Notes under the pieces: generated by a model | The model's database searches: none | The model's input: the letters and a program-made list of their open reading frames with translations, nothing else | What the model was told of the DNA's origin: nothing | Shown: positions 1 through 7,867 of the stretch, one piece after another | Layout of the letters: each line of letters opens with the position of its first letter | Position numbering within the stretch: position 1 is the stretch's first letter | Position numbers and translations under genes: made by a program | Assembly: GCF_001665685.1 (NCBI RefSeq) | Contig: NZ_LZTB01000141.1 | Location: forward strand, 1-64,000 | Direction of reading: 5' to 3' | Source: Mycobacterium sp. 852013-50091_SCH5140682 | GTDB taxonomy: Bacteria > Actinomycetota > Actinomycetes > Mycobacteriales > Mycobacteriaceae | Length of the DNA: 64,000 nucleotides

Positions 1-73
1 TCATCGGAACCTGGCTGCGCTCAGCCTGAGCCAAGTCTGCCGCCAGCTGATCACGAACCTCGACGCTAAGCAT
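1..73 (-). CDS. hsaE: 2-keto-4-pentenoate hydratase (HsaE-like), 5' end only
   Basis: Partial gene running off the left edge. An ATG at 73-71 opens 24 codons without a stop; the peptide contains LAADLAQAERS, which matches my memory of the N-terminus of HsaE/TesE-type 2-hydroxypenta-2,4-dienoate hydratases. In the family this enzyme hydrates the dienoate made by the meta-cleavage-product hydrolase (HsaD) before the HsaF aldolase and HsaG dehydrogenase. The start overlaps the end of the upstream crotonase gene by 8 bp, so the two are translationally coupled. An HsaD-like gene lies 1 kb away, which supports the call. Only the N-terminus is visible, so identity rests on a short match and context. 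Confidence 0.65.
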   Translation of the reverse strand, partial: MLSVEVRDQLAADLAQAERSQVPM

Positions 74-914
74 TGTGCCGCTCCACCATGGCCTTGATAT
101 CCATACCCCCCAGGGAATCTGCTGCGACTTCGGCATTGTGTGCGTGCGCGAAGTGGTGGAGCCCGAAGACCGAATCCATTCCGTTGCGCATTCCCATCTG
201 GTCCTCACACTGGTTGACCGCCTTCTTGGTCAACGACAGTCCAAACCGCGGCATCGATGCGATTCGTGAGGCCAATGCGAATGTCGTGCGCTCCAGATCA
301 TCACGAGACACGACCCGGTTGACCATGCCGACCTCGTACGCACGCTGAGCGCTGAACCGATCACCTGTGAACAGAAGCTCTTTGGCAAAACGCGACCCCA
401 CCATCCATGGGTGGGCGAAGTACTCCACTCCCGGAATCCCCATCTGCACAACCGGATCCGAGAAGAACGCGTCGTCCGACGCCACGATCACATCACACAC
501 CCAGGCCAGCATCAGTCCTCCGGCGATGCAGGCACCCTGAACCATGGCGATGGTTGGCTTCGGAATTTCCCGCCATCGCCGGCACATCCCGAGATAGACC
601 TCCATCTCGCGAGCGAACCGTTGGTCCCCGCCAGACCTCTCGAGGTGATCCCACCAAAGCACCGCACGGTTGTCGTAATGAACGTGGTGATCACGCCCAG
701 GAGTGCCCAGATCATGTCCCGCGCTGAAATGCTCACCGGCTCCGGCCAGCACGATGACATCGACCTCGTCATCGTCGACGGCTGACGCGAACGCCGAATC
801 CAGGGCGTACGTCATCACCGAGTTCTGGGCATTCCGATAGCGCGGACGATTCATCGTGACAACCGCGACGCCGTCGCGCACCTGATACGTCACCACATCG
901 GTCTCGTCGTGCAA
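66..914 (-). CDS. Enoyl-CoA hydratase/isomerase (crotonase) family protein
   Basis: Crotonase-fold protein of about 282 residues. The two oxyanion-hole segments are clear: HFSAGHDLG and QGACIAGGLML, followed by a CDVIVAS strand. The usual acidic catalytic positions after that (PE..LG..PG) are replaced by SDPVVQMGIPGVEYF, so the reaction may not be simple hydration. I chose a TTG start at 914 because AAGGAG sits 8 nt upstream; a GTG at 992 in the same frame would overlap the operator at 989-1000, and a GTG at 950 is also possible. It is followed with overlap by the HsaE-like gene, so it probably acts on a CoA thioester in the same pathway. Substrate unknown. Confidence 0.85.
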   Translation of the reverse strand: MHDETDVVTYQVRDGVAVVTMNRPRYRNAQNSVMTYALDSAFASAVDDDEVDVIVLAGAGEHFSAGHDLGTPGRDHHVHYDNRAVLWWDHLERSGGDQRFAREMEVYLGMCRRWREIPKPTIAMVQGACIAGGLMLAWVCDVIVASDDAFFSDPVVQMGIPGVEYFAHPWMVGSRFAKELLFTGDRFSAQRAYEVGMVNRVVSRDDLERTTFALASRIASMPRFGLSLTKKAVNQCEDQMGMRNGMDSVFGLHHFAHAHNAEVAADSLGGMDIKAMVERHNA

Positions 915-988
915 CTGTCCGTCTCCTTGACCACAGATCCCAACAGACACATCGTCACGCCGAAACCACTGGCCCCATCCCGCTGCGT

Positions 989-1000
989 CCACTCACTGGA
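989..1000. promoter_or_regulatory. Candidate operator, CCACTCACTGG type
   Basis: CCACTCACTGGA, a copy of the imperfect palindrome found at several promoters of this island. It lies in the divergent region between the crotonase gene (start 914) and the HsaD-like gene (start 1134). The binding protein is not known. Confidence 0.55.
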
Positions 1001-1133
1001 AGTCATATGACTCACACAGAACTGAGCGTCGATCGATTCAACCTTCCGATGTTCCAGTCATTCGACACTCGGGCTATGCGGGACAACGCGGATGGTGTGT
1101 GATCGCATCCGTATCACCTAGAAAGGGCTCTCA

Positions 1134-2015
1134 ATGACGATGCTGACGTTCGAATACCAGGACACATTGCGTGAGGTCACCACCCCGAAAGGAGTTCTGC
1201 GCTACCACGAGGCCGGTGACGGTCCGCCGTTACTGATGCTGCATGGCTCCGGTCCGGGAGTGACCGGTTGGCGCAACTTCCGCGGCAACCTCGCCGTGTT
1301 CGCCCGGCACTTCCGCTGCTTGATCCTGGAGTTCCCCGGTTTCGGGATCAGCGACGATTTCGGCGGCCACCCAATGGTCGACGCGCAAGGGGCCGCGGTG
1401 GCATTCACTGACGCTCTCGGACTCGAGCGCGTCGACGTGATCGGCAACTCCATGGGCGGCGGTGTCGGCGTCAACTTCGCCATCAACCATCCCGAACGCG
1501 TCGGGCGGTTGGTGACGATCGGCGGCATCGGCACGAGCATCTTCAGCCCTGGGCCCAGCGAAGGTATCCGACTACTTCAGGAGTTCACCGAGCAGCCGAC
1601 CCGGACGAAGTTGGTCGACTGGCTGAACTCGATGGTGTATGACCCGAACCTCGTCACCGAGAACCTCATCGAGGAGCGGTGGGCGCTGGCCACAGATCCC
1701 GCAACGCTGGAATCCGCACGGCGGATGTACGGCAAGGCCGCGTTCGCGGCGATGATGGAGATGATGCGCACGATGGATTCCCCGATGCCGTGGGCGATCA
1801 TGCACAAGGTACAGGCGCCGACCTTGCTGACATGGGGACGCGACGACCGGGTGAGCCCGCTGGACATGTCGCTGATACCCATGAAGAGCATCCCGAACGC
1901 CGAACTACACGTGTTCCCCAACTGTGGGCATTGGGTCATGATCGAGGCCAAGGAAGCGTTCGAACGAACAGTGCTGCCGTTCCTCGGTGTCAGCCACCTG
2001 AACGGGGATAGCTGA
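1134..2015 (+). CDS. hsaD: Meta-cleavage-product hydrolase, HsaD-like alpha/beta hydrolase
   Basis: Alpha/beta hydrolase of 293 residues, the length of HsaD/BphD enzymes, which cleave the C-C bond of the ring-opened product made by an extradiol dioxygenase. The oxyanion loop HGSGPGVTGW is at about 37-46, the nucleophile elbow GNSMGGG places Ser106, the acid is Asp238 in GRDDRVSP and the base is His266 in NCGHWV. ATG 1134 has GAAAGGG about 7 nt upstream. The 3' end overlaps the end of the convergent SDR gene by 26 bp. With the HsaC-like, HsaA-like and HsaE-like genes nearby it most likely handles a 4,9-DSHA-like compound; the exact substrate is inferred. Confidence 0.88.
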   Translation: MTMLTFEYQDTLREVTTPKGVLRYHEAGDGPPLLMLHGSGPGVTGWRNFRGNLAVFARHFRCLILEFPGFGISDDFGGHPMVDAQGAAVAFTDALGLERVDVIGNSMGGGVGVNFAINHPERVGRLVTIGGIGTSIFSPGPSEGIRLLQEFTEQPTRTKLVDWLNSMVYDPNLVTENLIEERWALATDPATLESARRMYGKAAFAAMMEMMRTMDSPMPWAIMHKVQAPTLLTWGRDDRVSPLDMSLIPMKSIPNAELHVFPNCGHWVMIEAKEAFERTVLPFLGVSHLNGDS

Positions 2016-2841
2016 GAAAGCGCAGCAGATACCGGGGCAGAGACCTGGCTGGCACAGGAGCCGGCCAGGACTCCGCACGGAAGTACGCATCAGAACCGCC
2101 ATCAACGAAAACAACGCTTCCACAGAGGAAGTCAGCCGCATCCGACAGCATGAACATCATCCAGTCCGCGAGATGCCCGGCGTCACCGTAGCCCCCGACC
2201 GGCACCGGGAAGGATTTGACCGCCTTGGCTTCCTTTGGATCTGCCAACTGCTCGGCCAGCAACGGTGTCATCACGGCCCCAGGTGCCACGGCGTTGAGTC
2301 GAATACCCGCACCCGCCCAGTCTGGGCGCACAGCCTGTCTTCGCACCCATCGAGCAACTGCGATCTTGGAGGCGGCATAGATCATCGCAGCGGAAGCCCG
2401 TCCGTAGAACCGCACCGCGCGCAGGGCTTTCTCGCCATCACCGGCCAGGAACGCCCGCACAGCTCGCCTCGGTACCGCTGGCGTGGTGGTTGCCGAATTG
2501 CTCGCGATCACCACCACTTTGGCGCGATCGCTGCGCGCCAAGGCCGGACGCAACGCATCCAACAGCTCAGTCACGCCGAAATAGTTGACCTGCGCGATGA
2601 GACGCTCCCGGCCAGGGATCGGACCGAGCCCTGCCGCCAGCACCGCGCCGTCAAGTACACCGCCGGAAGTGGTCAGTAGTTCACCCACAGCCCTGCGACG
2701 ACCGCCATCGGTCGACAGGTCGGCCACGATCTCGCTGTCTCTGAGATCAACACCGATGACTTTGTGACCCGCTGCCCGCAACCGTTGCGCCACTTCCCAG
2801 CCCATACCGGACGCTGATCCGGTTACTGCATATGTGCCCAC
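1990..2841 (-). CDS. SDR resembling 3-alpha-hydroxysteroid dehydrogenase
   Basis: Short-chain dehydrogenase of 283 residues. The N-terminal nucleotide loop is TGSASGMG and is followed by VIGVDLRDSEIVADLST; this, the NYFGVTELLDA segment and the YAASK active site resemble Comamonas testosteroni HsdA (3-alpha-HSD/carbonyl reductase, 257 residues) as I recall it. That family interconverts 3-alpha-hydroxy and 3-keto steroids with NAD(H). There is an extra C-terminal tail of roughly 25 residues. GTG start at 2841 lies 3 nt after the upstream stop; it is the last gene of a tight minus-strand run that begins with the monooxygenase at 6465. The 3' end overlaps the HsaD-like gene. 3-alpha activity is an inference from similarity. 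Confidence 0.78.
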   Translation of the reverse strand: MGTYAVTGSASGMGWEVAQRLRAAGHKVIGVDLRDSEIVADLSTDGGRRRAVGELLTTSGGVLDGAVLAAGLGPIPGRERLIAQVNYFGVTELLDALRPALARSDRAKVVVIASNSATTTPAVPRRAVRAFLAGDGEKALRAVRFYGRASAAMIYAASKIAVARWVRRQAVRPDWAGAGIRLNAVAPGAVMTPLLAEQLADPKEAKAVKSFPVPVGGYGDAGHLADWMMFMLSDAADFLCGSVVFVDGGSDAYFRAESWPAPVPARSLPRYLLRFLSYPRSGG

Positions 2842-2844
2842 CGG

Positions 2845-3192
2845 TCAGGCTCCTCGCTCATCGGCTTCGGCGCCAAGCGGGGCTCCGGTGGCGCCCGCGA
2901 TGGGCAGCCGGTGGCCGGCCGGTCTTCCGTCCAGCATGCGGCTCGTGCGTTTGGTGATGCGCCAGCCCTCCTCTCTGCGTTGCAGCTCGAAGTGGTTGGC
3001 GGCCTCACGCCACACGAGATACTCCTGGGCCGATGCTTGCCAAGCTTGGTGAGGGAACCGACTGTCTGGCAGTGGCTGTGGACGGCGAAGCAGAACGAAT
3101 GATTCACACAGCGCCACCGCGTTGTCCTCGCCGACTCCTTCCGAGCCGCCCGCGACCACTGCCCACCTTCCGCACTTGTCGAGATCGATCAC
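2845..3192 (-). pseudogene. Chimeric remnant: SDR N-terminus joined to NTF2-like C-terminus
   Basis: An open frame of about 115 codons that reads as pieces of two families. The first part (VIDLDKCGRWAVVAGGSEG) looks like the start of a short-chain dehydrogenase with its nucleotide-binding loop; it stops after about 25 residues with no SDR core. The rest (FELQRREEGWRITKRTSRML) looks like the last strands of an NTF2/SnoaL-like protein. An internal deletion that fused two neighbouring genes would explain this. Start taken as GTG 3192 with a weak GAGA upstream; 10 nt from the preceding SDR and 3 nt before the next. It may still be translated, but neither half can carry a complete active site. Confidence 0.55.
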
Positions 3193-3202
3193 CGATTTCT
3201 CT

Positions 3203-4045
3203 TCATCGTTGTGTGCTGCCGCCGTCGACCGGCAACGCGGCGGCGGTGATGTATCGGGCCTCGTCGGATGCCAGAAACAGGCTCGCATTCGCGACATCTT
3301 GCGGTTCCACCCACGGGATGTCGAGAAGGTTCATCGACCGCGCCGCCTGTGCAAACTCTGTACGAGTGGGCACGCGGTCCAGGTCTGGCCGAAATGCGCT
3401 GCGGACCATGTCATTCTGGATCAGCGGTGTGTCAACGTTGGTCGGGTGGACCGTATTGACCCGAATCGCGTGCGGTGCAAGCTCATGCGCCAAGCTGCGC
3501 ATCAGGCCGACGATGCCGTGTTTGGCGGCGGTGTAATGACCCACACCGACCAGTCCGCGGTGCCCAGCGATTGAGCTGACCAGGACGATGGAGCCGGCAC
3601 CGCGCGCGATCAGCTGCGGCGCGGTGACTTTGCAGGTATGGAACACTCCAGTGAGGTTCACATCGAGCATGGTCTGCCAAGTCTGCTCATCCATCTCCGC
3701 CATGGCTGCCCTCGATGTGATTCCCGCTGTGGCACAGACGATGTCGAGACCACCGAATTCTGCGACACCGGTGTCGACCGCGGCGGCGAGCCCGTCGACG
3801 TCACGGACGTCGACGATCGCGGTCGAGATGCGGCCACCGACTGCTCGCACGAGCCGCGCGGTGTCCGCAAGATCGGTGGGAGTGGCCGGAGGTACGCCCA
3901 CGGTGGCGATCGGGCCGCAAAGGTCGACGGCGATGACTGCGGCGCCTTCCTCGGCGAAGCGCACCGCCTGGGCGCGTCCGATGCCGCGAGCTGCACCCGT
4001 GATGAAAGCTACCTTCCGGGCCAGCCGCCCTTCCCTGTGCGTCAT
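3203..4045 (-). CDS. Mycofactocin-type SDR oxidoreductase
   Basis: Short-chain dehydrogenase of 280 residues with the look of the mycofactocin-coupled subfamily: FITGAARGIGRAQAVRFAEEG near the N-terminus, AVDLC after strand 2, an insert after it, DVNLTGVFHT, the active site HYTAAKHG, and the C-terminal PWVEP...FLASDEARYIT. Family members hold NAD tightly and pass electrons to mycofactocin instead of releasing NADH. Its likely role is oxidation of a hydroxyl on the steroid. Start ATG 4045 overlaps the stop of the upstream SDR by 4 bp. It is clearly related to that upstream gene, so the pair probably arose by tandem duplication. Regiospecificity unknown. Confidence 0.85.
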   Translation of the reverse strand: MTHREGRLARKVAFITGAARGIGRAQAVRFAEEGAAVIAVDLCGPIATVGVPPATPTDLADTARLVRAVGGRISTAIVDVRDVDGLAAAVDTGVAEFGGLDIVCATAGITSRAAMAEMDEQTWQTMLDVNLTGVFHTCKVTAPQLIARGAGSIVLVSSIAGHRGLVGVGHYTAAKHGIVGLMRSLAHELAPHAIRVNTVHPTNVDTPLIQNDMVRSAFRPDLDRVPTRTEFAQAARSMNLLDIPWVEPQDVANASLFLASDEARYITAAALPVDGGSTQR

Positions 4046-4842
4046 GTCTTTTGGGTGAGACCGGCATCGACGACAAGCTCGGTTCCGGTGATGTATCTCG
4101 CGTCGTCGGAGGCAAGAAACACCACGGCGTTGGCAACGTCCACGGGCTCAACCCACGGCACGGGCAAAAGATGGCGGGCCGCAAGTACTCGCGCGGCATC
4201 GGCCTCTGTCGGGTCTTCGATGTCGGGGCACAGGCGTCGATACGTTGCCGCGTTGCGAACCATCGGGGTCGCGACCGCGCCGGGGTGCACCGTGTTGACC
4301 CGAATGCGTCGCGGGCCGAGCTCGTTGGCCAACGTGCGCACCAGCCCAACCACGGCGTGTTTGCTCGCTGTGTAATGCGCGGAGTTGGCGGTACCGCGTA
4401 TGCCGCTGGTCGAGCTGATGATGACGATCGATCCACCGTCGTCGCCGAAATGCCTGGCCGTCGCCTTTACGGTGTGCCACACTCCGGTTACATTGACATC
4501 GAGGGTGTCCCGCCACGCCTTTTCGGACAGTTCCCACGTCGGGGCTCCGGGCGGATGAATGCCCGCATTGGCCACAACGACGTCCAGGCGTCCGAGCTCG
4601 GCAACGGCGGCATCGACCACCTCGGAGAGCACGTGCAAGTTACGCACATCCGCCAACCCGGCGACACAGCGCCTTTCACGCTCCCGCACCGACGCTGCGG
4701 TACACCCGAGTTCGTCCTGCATCGCATCGATGTCCACCGCGATCACGTCGGCACCTGCATCGGCAAACCGCTCGCAGTGCGCCCGGCCCGTCCCGCGTGA
4801 CGCGCCGGTGACCAGGGCAACCTTGCCCGCCAAGGTCGGCAT
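4042..4842 (-). CDS. Mycofactocin-type SDR oxidoreductase, second copy
   Basis: Short-chain dehydrogenase of 266 residues. Visible motifs: LVTGASRGTGRAHCERFADAG, AVDI, NAGIH, DVNVTGVWHT, catalytic HYTASKHAVVGL and PWVEPVDVANAVVFLASDD. These are shared with the next gene downstream and fit the mycofactocin-associated SDR subfamily. ATG 4842 abuts the TAG of the upstream monooxygenase gene directly (TAGATG) and its stop overlaps the next start, so expression is coupled. A steroid or side-chain alcohol is the probable substrate; which position is oxidised cannot be told from sequence. Confidence 0.84.
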   Translation of the reverse strand: MPTLAGKVALVTGASRGTGRAHCERFADAGADVIAVDIDAMQDELGCTAASVRERERRCVAGLADVRNLHVLSEVVDAAVAELGRLDVVVANAGIHPPGAPTWELSEKAWRDTLDVNVTGVWHTVKATARHFGDDGGSIVIISSTSGIRGTANSAHYTASKHAVVGLVRTLANELGPRRIRVNTVHPGAVATPMVRNAATYRRLCPDIEDPTEADAARVLAARHLLPVPWVEPVDVANAVVFLASDDARYITGTELVVDAGLTQKT

Positions 4843-6465
4843 CTAGGATCCCTCGATCAAGGCGAATCCCTTGTAATCGGCGTTGGCGATCTCGGCGCAG
4901 ATGTCGAGATAGGCTGCAAATCCGCCGATGAACAACATGAAAACCCGCGGCTTTCCCGGAACGTTGGCACCCATGTACCAAGAATTCGCCCGAGGGAACA
5001 ATGTCGCATCGGCTCGCTGATTGCATTCGAGAACCCAGCCGTCCACGGCTTCCGGTGTGGCTTCCATGGCGGCGTAGCCCTGCTCGTCGAGGTAGGCGAT
5101 GGCATCGGCGATCCAGTTGATGTGCGCTTCGGCATGCAACACCATGTTCGCCAGCACGGCAGGGGCACCCGGGCCTGACACCAGGAACAGATTCGGGAAA
5201 CCGTCGACACTCAGGCCCAGGTAGGTCCGCGGTCCATCGGCCCAGGAATCGACGAGCCGCCTGCCCCCGCGGCCGACGATGTTGATCTTGGCCAACGCGC
5301 CCGTCATCGCATCGAACCCGGTCGCCAGCACGATGGCGTCAACGCCGTAATGCGCCTCGGTCGTGTTGATCCCGCTTTCGTCGACGGATTCGATGGGCGT
5401 CTTGCGAACGCTGACCAACCTGACATTGGACCGATTGAACGTCTGAAAATAGTTGGAGTCAGTACAGATTCGTTTCGTTCCGATCGGATGATCGGTGGGA
5501 ATCAACAACTCCGCGAGCTCAGGGGCGTCGATGAGCGCGCGGATCTTCTCCTCGTAGAATTTGCGCGCCTCCTCGTTGGCCTCGATGTTCGTCATCTGAT
5601 CGGCGAAAGTCTTGGAGAACAGCACACCGCCGAGATTCCAGCGCTCTTCGAACGCCGCGCGGCGCTCCTCCGGAGTGGCTTCCATGGTCAGTTTCGGGTG
5701 GGCCACGTGCGGCGACCCTCCGCCGCTGCGCCACGACTTGTGGCGCCGCTGCGCGTAGTTGGCCTTGATCTCGGCGATCTCAGCATCGGTCAGTGCGCGG
5801 TTGCCAGCCGGGACACTGTAATTCGGCGTGCGTTGGAATACGTACAGCTGCTCTGCTTGTTCGGCGATCACCGGAATCGACTGGATGCCCGATGATCCCG
5901 TGCCGATGACGGCGACGCGTCTGCCGGTGAAATCGACGCCCTCGTGCGGCCAATGCGCGGTGTGGTAGATCTCGCCGGCGAAGGTTTCCAGTCCGGCGAA
6001 ATCCGGCGTCAACGATGCCGACAGTGGCCCGGTGGCCATGACCACGAACCGCGCAGCGACAGTGACCGTACCGGCGGCACCCTCGGCGGTCACCCGCCAG
6101 AGCAACGCATCCTCATCGAACACGGCAGAGCTGACAACGGTGTTGAACGTGATCCCGCTGCGGAGATCCAGCCGGTCGGCCACCCAGTTGATGTACTTGA
6201 GGATCTCGCCCTGAGTCGCGTACTTCTCGGTCCAGGTCCATTCCTGCTGAAGTTCCTCGGAGAAGGAATAGCAGTAGTCGACGCTCTCCACGTCGCAGCG
6301 AGCACCGGGGTATCGGTTGAAGTACCACGTGCCGCCCACATCAGGTGCAGCCTCGAACACCCGCACGGACAGTCCCTGCTCACGGAAATGGTGCAGAGCG
6401 TACAACCCCCCGAACCCTGCTCCGACCACAACTACATCGACATCGAACCCGGTCACGCTGCTCAC
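4843..6465 (-). CDS. Baeyer-Villiger type flavin monooxygenase
   Basis: About 540-residue FAD/NADPH monooxygenase. The FAD Rossmann motif GAGFGGLY follows the N-terminus by about ten residues, the Baeyer-Villiger fingerprint is FAGEIYHTAHWP, and the NADP loop is GTGSSGIQ. Such enzymes insert oxygen next to a ketone to give an ester or lactone; here a steroid ring or side-chain ketone is likely. I chose GTG 6465: it gives the usual short leader before the FAD motif, has no Shine-Dalgarno sequence, has TACCGT at about -13 to -8 as a possible -10 element, and lies 45 nt from a weak copy of the island operator. In-frame upstream starts (6495, 6525, 6597) give improbable extensions. First gene of a run of five. 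Confidence 0.87.
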   Translation of the reverse strand: MSSVTGFDVDVVVVGAGFGGLYALHHFREQGLSVRVFEAAPDVGGTWYFNRYPGARCDVESVDYCYSFSEELQQEWTWTEKYATQGEILKYINWVADRLDLRSGITFNTVVSSAVFDEDALLWRVTAEGAAGTVTVAARFVVMATGPLSASLTPDFAGLETFAGEIYHTAHWPHEGVDFTGRRVAVIGTGSSGIQSIPVIAEQAEQLYVFQRTPNYSVPAGNRALTDAEIAEIKANYAQRRHKSWRSGGGSPHVAHPKLTMEATPEERRAAFEERWNLGGVLFSKTFADQMTNIEANEEARKFYEEKIRALIDAPELAELLIPTDHPIGTKRICTDSNYFQTFNRSNVRLVSVRKTPIESVDESGINTTEAHYGVDAIVLATGFDAMTGALAKINIVGRGGRRLVDSWADGPRTYLGLSVDGFPNLFLVSGPGAPAVLANMVLHAEAHINWIADAIAYLDEQGYAAMEATPEAVDGWVLECNQRADATLFPRANSWYMGANVPGKPRVFMLFIGGFAAYLDICAEIANADYKGFALIEGS

Positions 6466-6510
6466 GCACCGTACGGTAGGGCCTCCGATCCGCACCGCCG
6501 GTGGGGTTTC

Positions 6511-6522
6511 CCGGTGAGCGGG
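6511..6522. promoter_or_regulatory. Weak candidate operator between monooxygenase and kshB-like genes
   Basis: CCGGTGAGCGGG matches the ideal palindrome CCACTSAGTGGG at 9 of 12 positions. Taken alone this is not convincing, but it lies 45 nt before the GTG 6465 start, the same distance seen at stronger copies, and in the divergent promoter shared with the kshB-like gene. Confidence 0.25.
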
Positions 6523-6586
6523 CATCCCATAATTTCGTCCCGGCCATTGGACGAGCGCCCGCACCCGCGGTGTTGCCCCGACCAAG

Positions 6587-7660
6587 ATGGCACGCATGAC
6601 CGACGTGGAATCCGCCCCGACGGAGACAACCCGTGTGCGTACCGTGGTGGTTACCGTCAGCGAGGTCGTCGACGAAAGCCACGACGCTCGCTCACTGGTA
6701 CTGACCGTGCCCGACGAGCACCGCGATCGGTTCGCCTACCGCCCCGGGCAGTTCTTGACACTGCGGGTGCCCAGTGACCTCACGGGTGCGGTAGCCCGTT
6801 GCTACTCTCTGGCAAGTTCACCGCATACCGACGAGTCCCCGAAGGTCACCATCAAGCGAACCGAAGGCGGATACGGTTCAAATTGGCTGTGCGACAACAT
6901 TTCCTCCGGTGACACGATTGAGGTTTTGCCTCCGTCCGGAGTGTTCACCCCAACCAGTCTCGACGGCGACTTCTTGCTGTGGGCCGCGGGCAGCGGTATC
7001 ACACCGGTGATGTCGATCTTGAAATCCGTGCTGGTGGCCGGCACCGGCCGGGTCATCCTGTGCTACGCCAACCGCGACGAGAAGTCCGTCATTTTCGCAG
7101 CCGAGTTGCGTGAATTCGCAGCGCGCTATGCCGGCCGGATCACGGTGCTGCACTGGCTCGAATCGATTCAAGGCCTGCCAACCCACGCTCAGCTCAGCGC
7201 ATTCGCGAGCATGTTCAGCGGCTACGAATCGTTCATCTGCGGACCAGCGCCCTACATGGCCGTGGTCAGGGAGGCGTTGACAGAGGCCGGCGTTCCGCGG
7301 GACCGGATCCATCAGGAAGTATTCCAGTCGCTGACCGGCGATCCGTTCGCCGAGGTAACCGCCGAAACGCTCGTTGTCGACGACACGGACGCTGCCGAGG
7401 CCGAGATCCAACTCGACGGCCAGGTGCATACGTTGCGATGGCCGCGCGGGCGCAATCTCGTAGAGACCATGCTGGCCGCAGGCATCGCCGTGCCCTACTC
7501 GTGTCGGGAAGGCCATTGCGGTTCGTGTGCGGCAACCACGATCGAGGGCGAAGTCGCGATGGGCAATGCCGAGATTCTCGAGGACGACGACATCGCCGAT
7601 GGCCTTTTCCTGGCCTGCCAGGCTTGTCCACGGTCACACAAACTCAAAATTGAGTTCTGA
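6587..7660 (+). CDS. kshB: Oxygenase reductase, KshB-like (FNR domain plus plant-type [2Fe-2S])
   Basis: Protein of 357 residues, the length of KshB. An N-terminal ferredoxin-reductase domain has the flavin motif RCYSLASSP at about 71-79 and a GSGITPVMS nucleotide segment; the C-terminal plant-type ferredoxin has cysteines 306, 311, 314 and 344 (CREGHCGSC and ACQACP). KshB passes electrons from NADH to the Rieske oxygenase KshA for 9-alpha-hydroxylation of 3-ketosteroids; the partner here would be the KshA-like protein at 31891-33048, 25 kb away. It could also serve another oxygenase. Start is ATG 6587 or ATG 6596, neither with a good ribosome site. Divergent from the monooxygenase. Confidence 0.88.
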   Translation: MARMTDVESAPTETTRVRTVVVTVSEVVDESHDARSLVLTVPDEHRDRFAYRPGQFLTLRVPSDLTGAVARCYSLASSPHTDESPKVTIKRTEGGYGSNWLCDNISSGDTIEVLPPSGVFTPTSLDGDFLLWAAGSGITPVMSILKSVLVAGTGRVILCYANRDEKSVIFAAELREFAARYAGRITVLHWLESIQGLPTHAQLSAFASMFSGYESFICGPAPYMAVVREALTEAGVPRDRIHQEVFQSLTGDPFAEVTAETLVVDDTDAAEAEIQLDGQVHTLRWPRGRNLVETMLAAGIAVPYSCREGHCGSCAATTIEGEVAMGNAEILEDDDIADGLFLACQACPRSHKLKIEF

Positions 7661-7811
7661 AACCCGTTTTTCGACCCCCTCTGCCGACCGGCATTTCGGT
7701 ATCTCACAACAGCGTCGCCGTTCGGTCAGGCCGCTTCTGTCGGTACTGTTGCACCCGGGGCGATTCGTGTTCCGGCGGCTGGGAATCCGTAATTCCAGTG
7801 CTGATTCACGT

Positions 7812-7823
7812 CCACTCACTGGG
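7812..7823. promoter_or_regulatory. Candidate operator, CCACTCACTGGG
   Basis: Strong copy of the island's shared motif, 44 nt before the ATG of the HsaA-like gene and inside a 207-bp intergenic region after the kshB-like gene. That start codon has no Shine-Dalgarno sequence, which fits a leaderless transcript with the site upstream of the promoter. Confidence 0.6.
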
Positions 7824-7867
7824 ACAGCCGCGACGGCTGGGCAGCTGATGAGTCCACCATCAGAACC

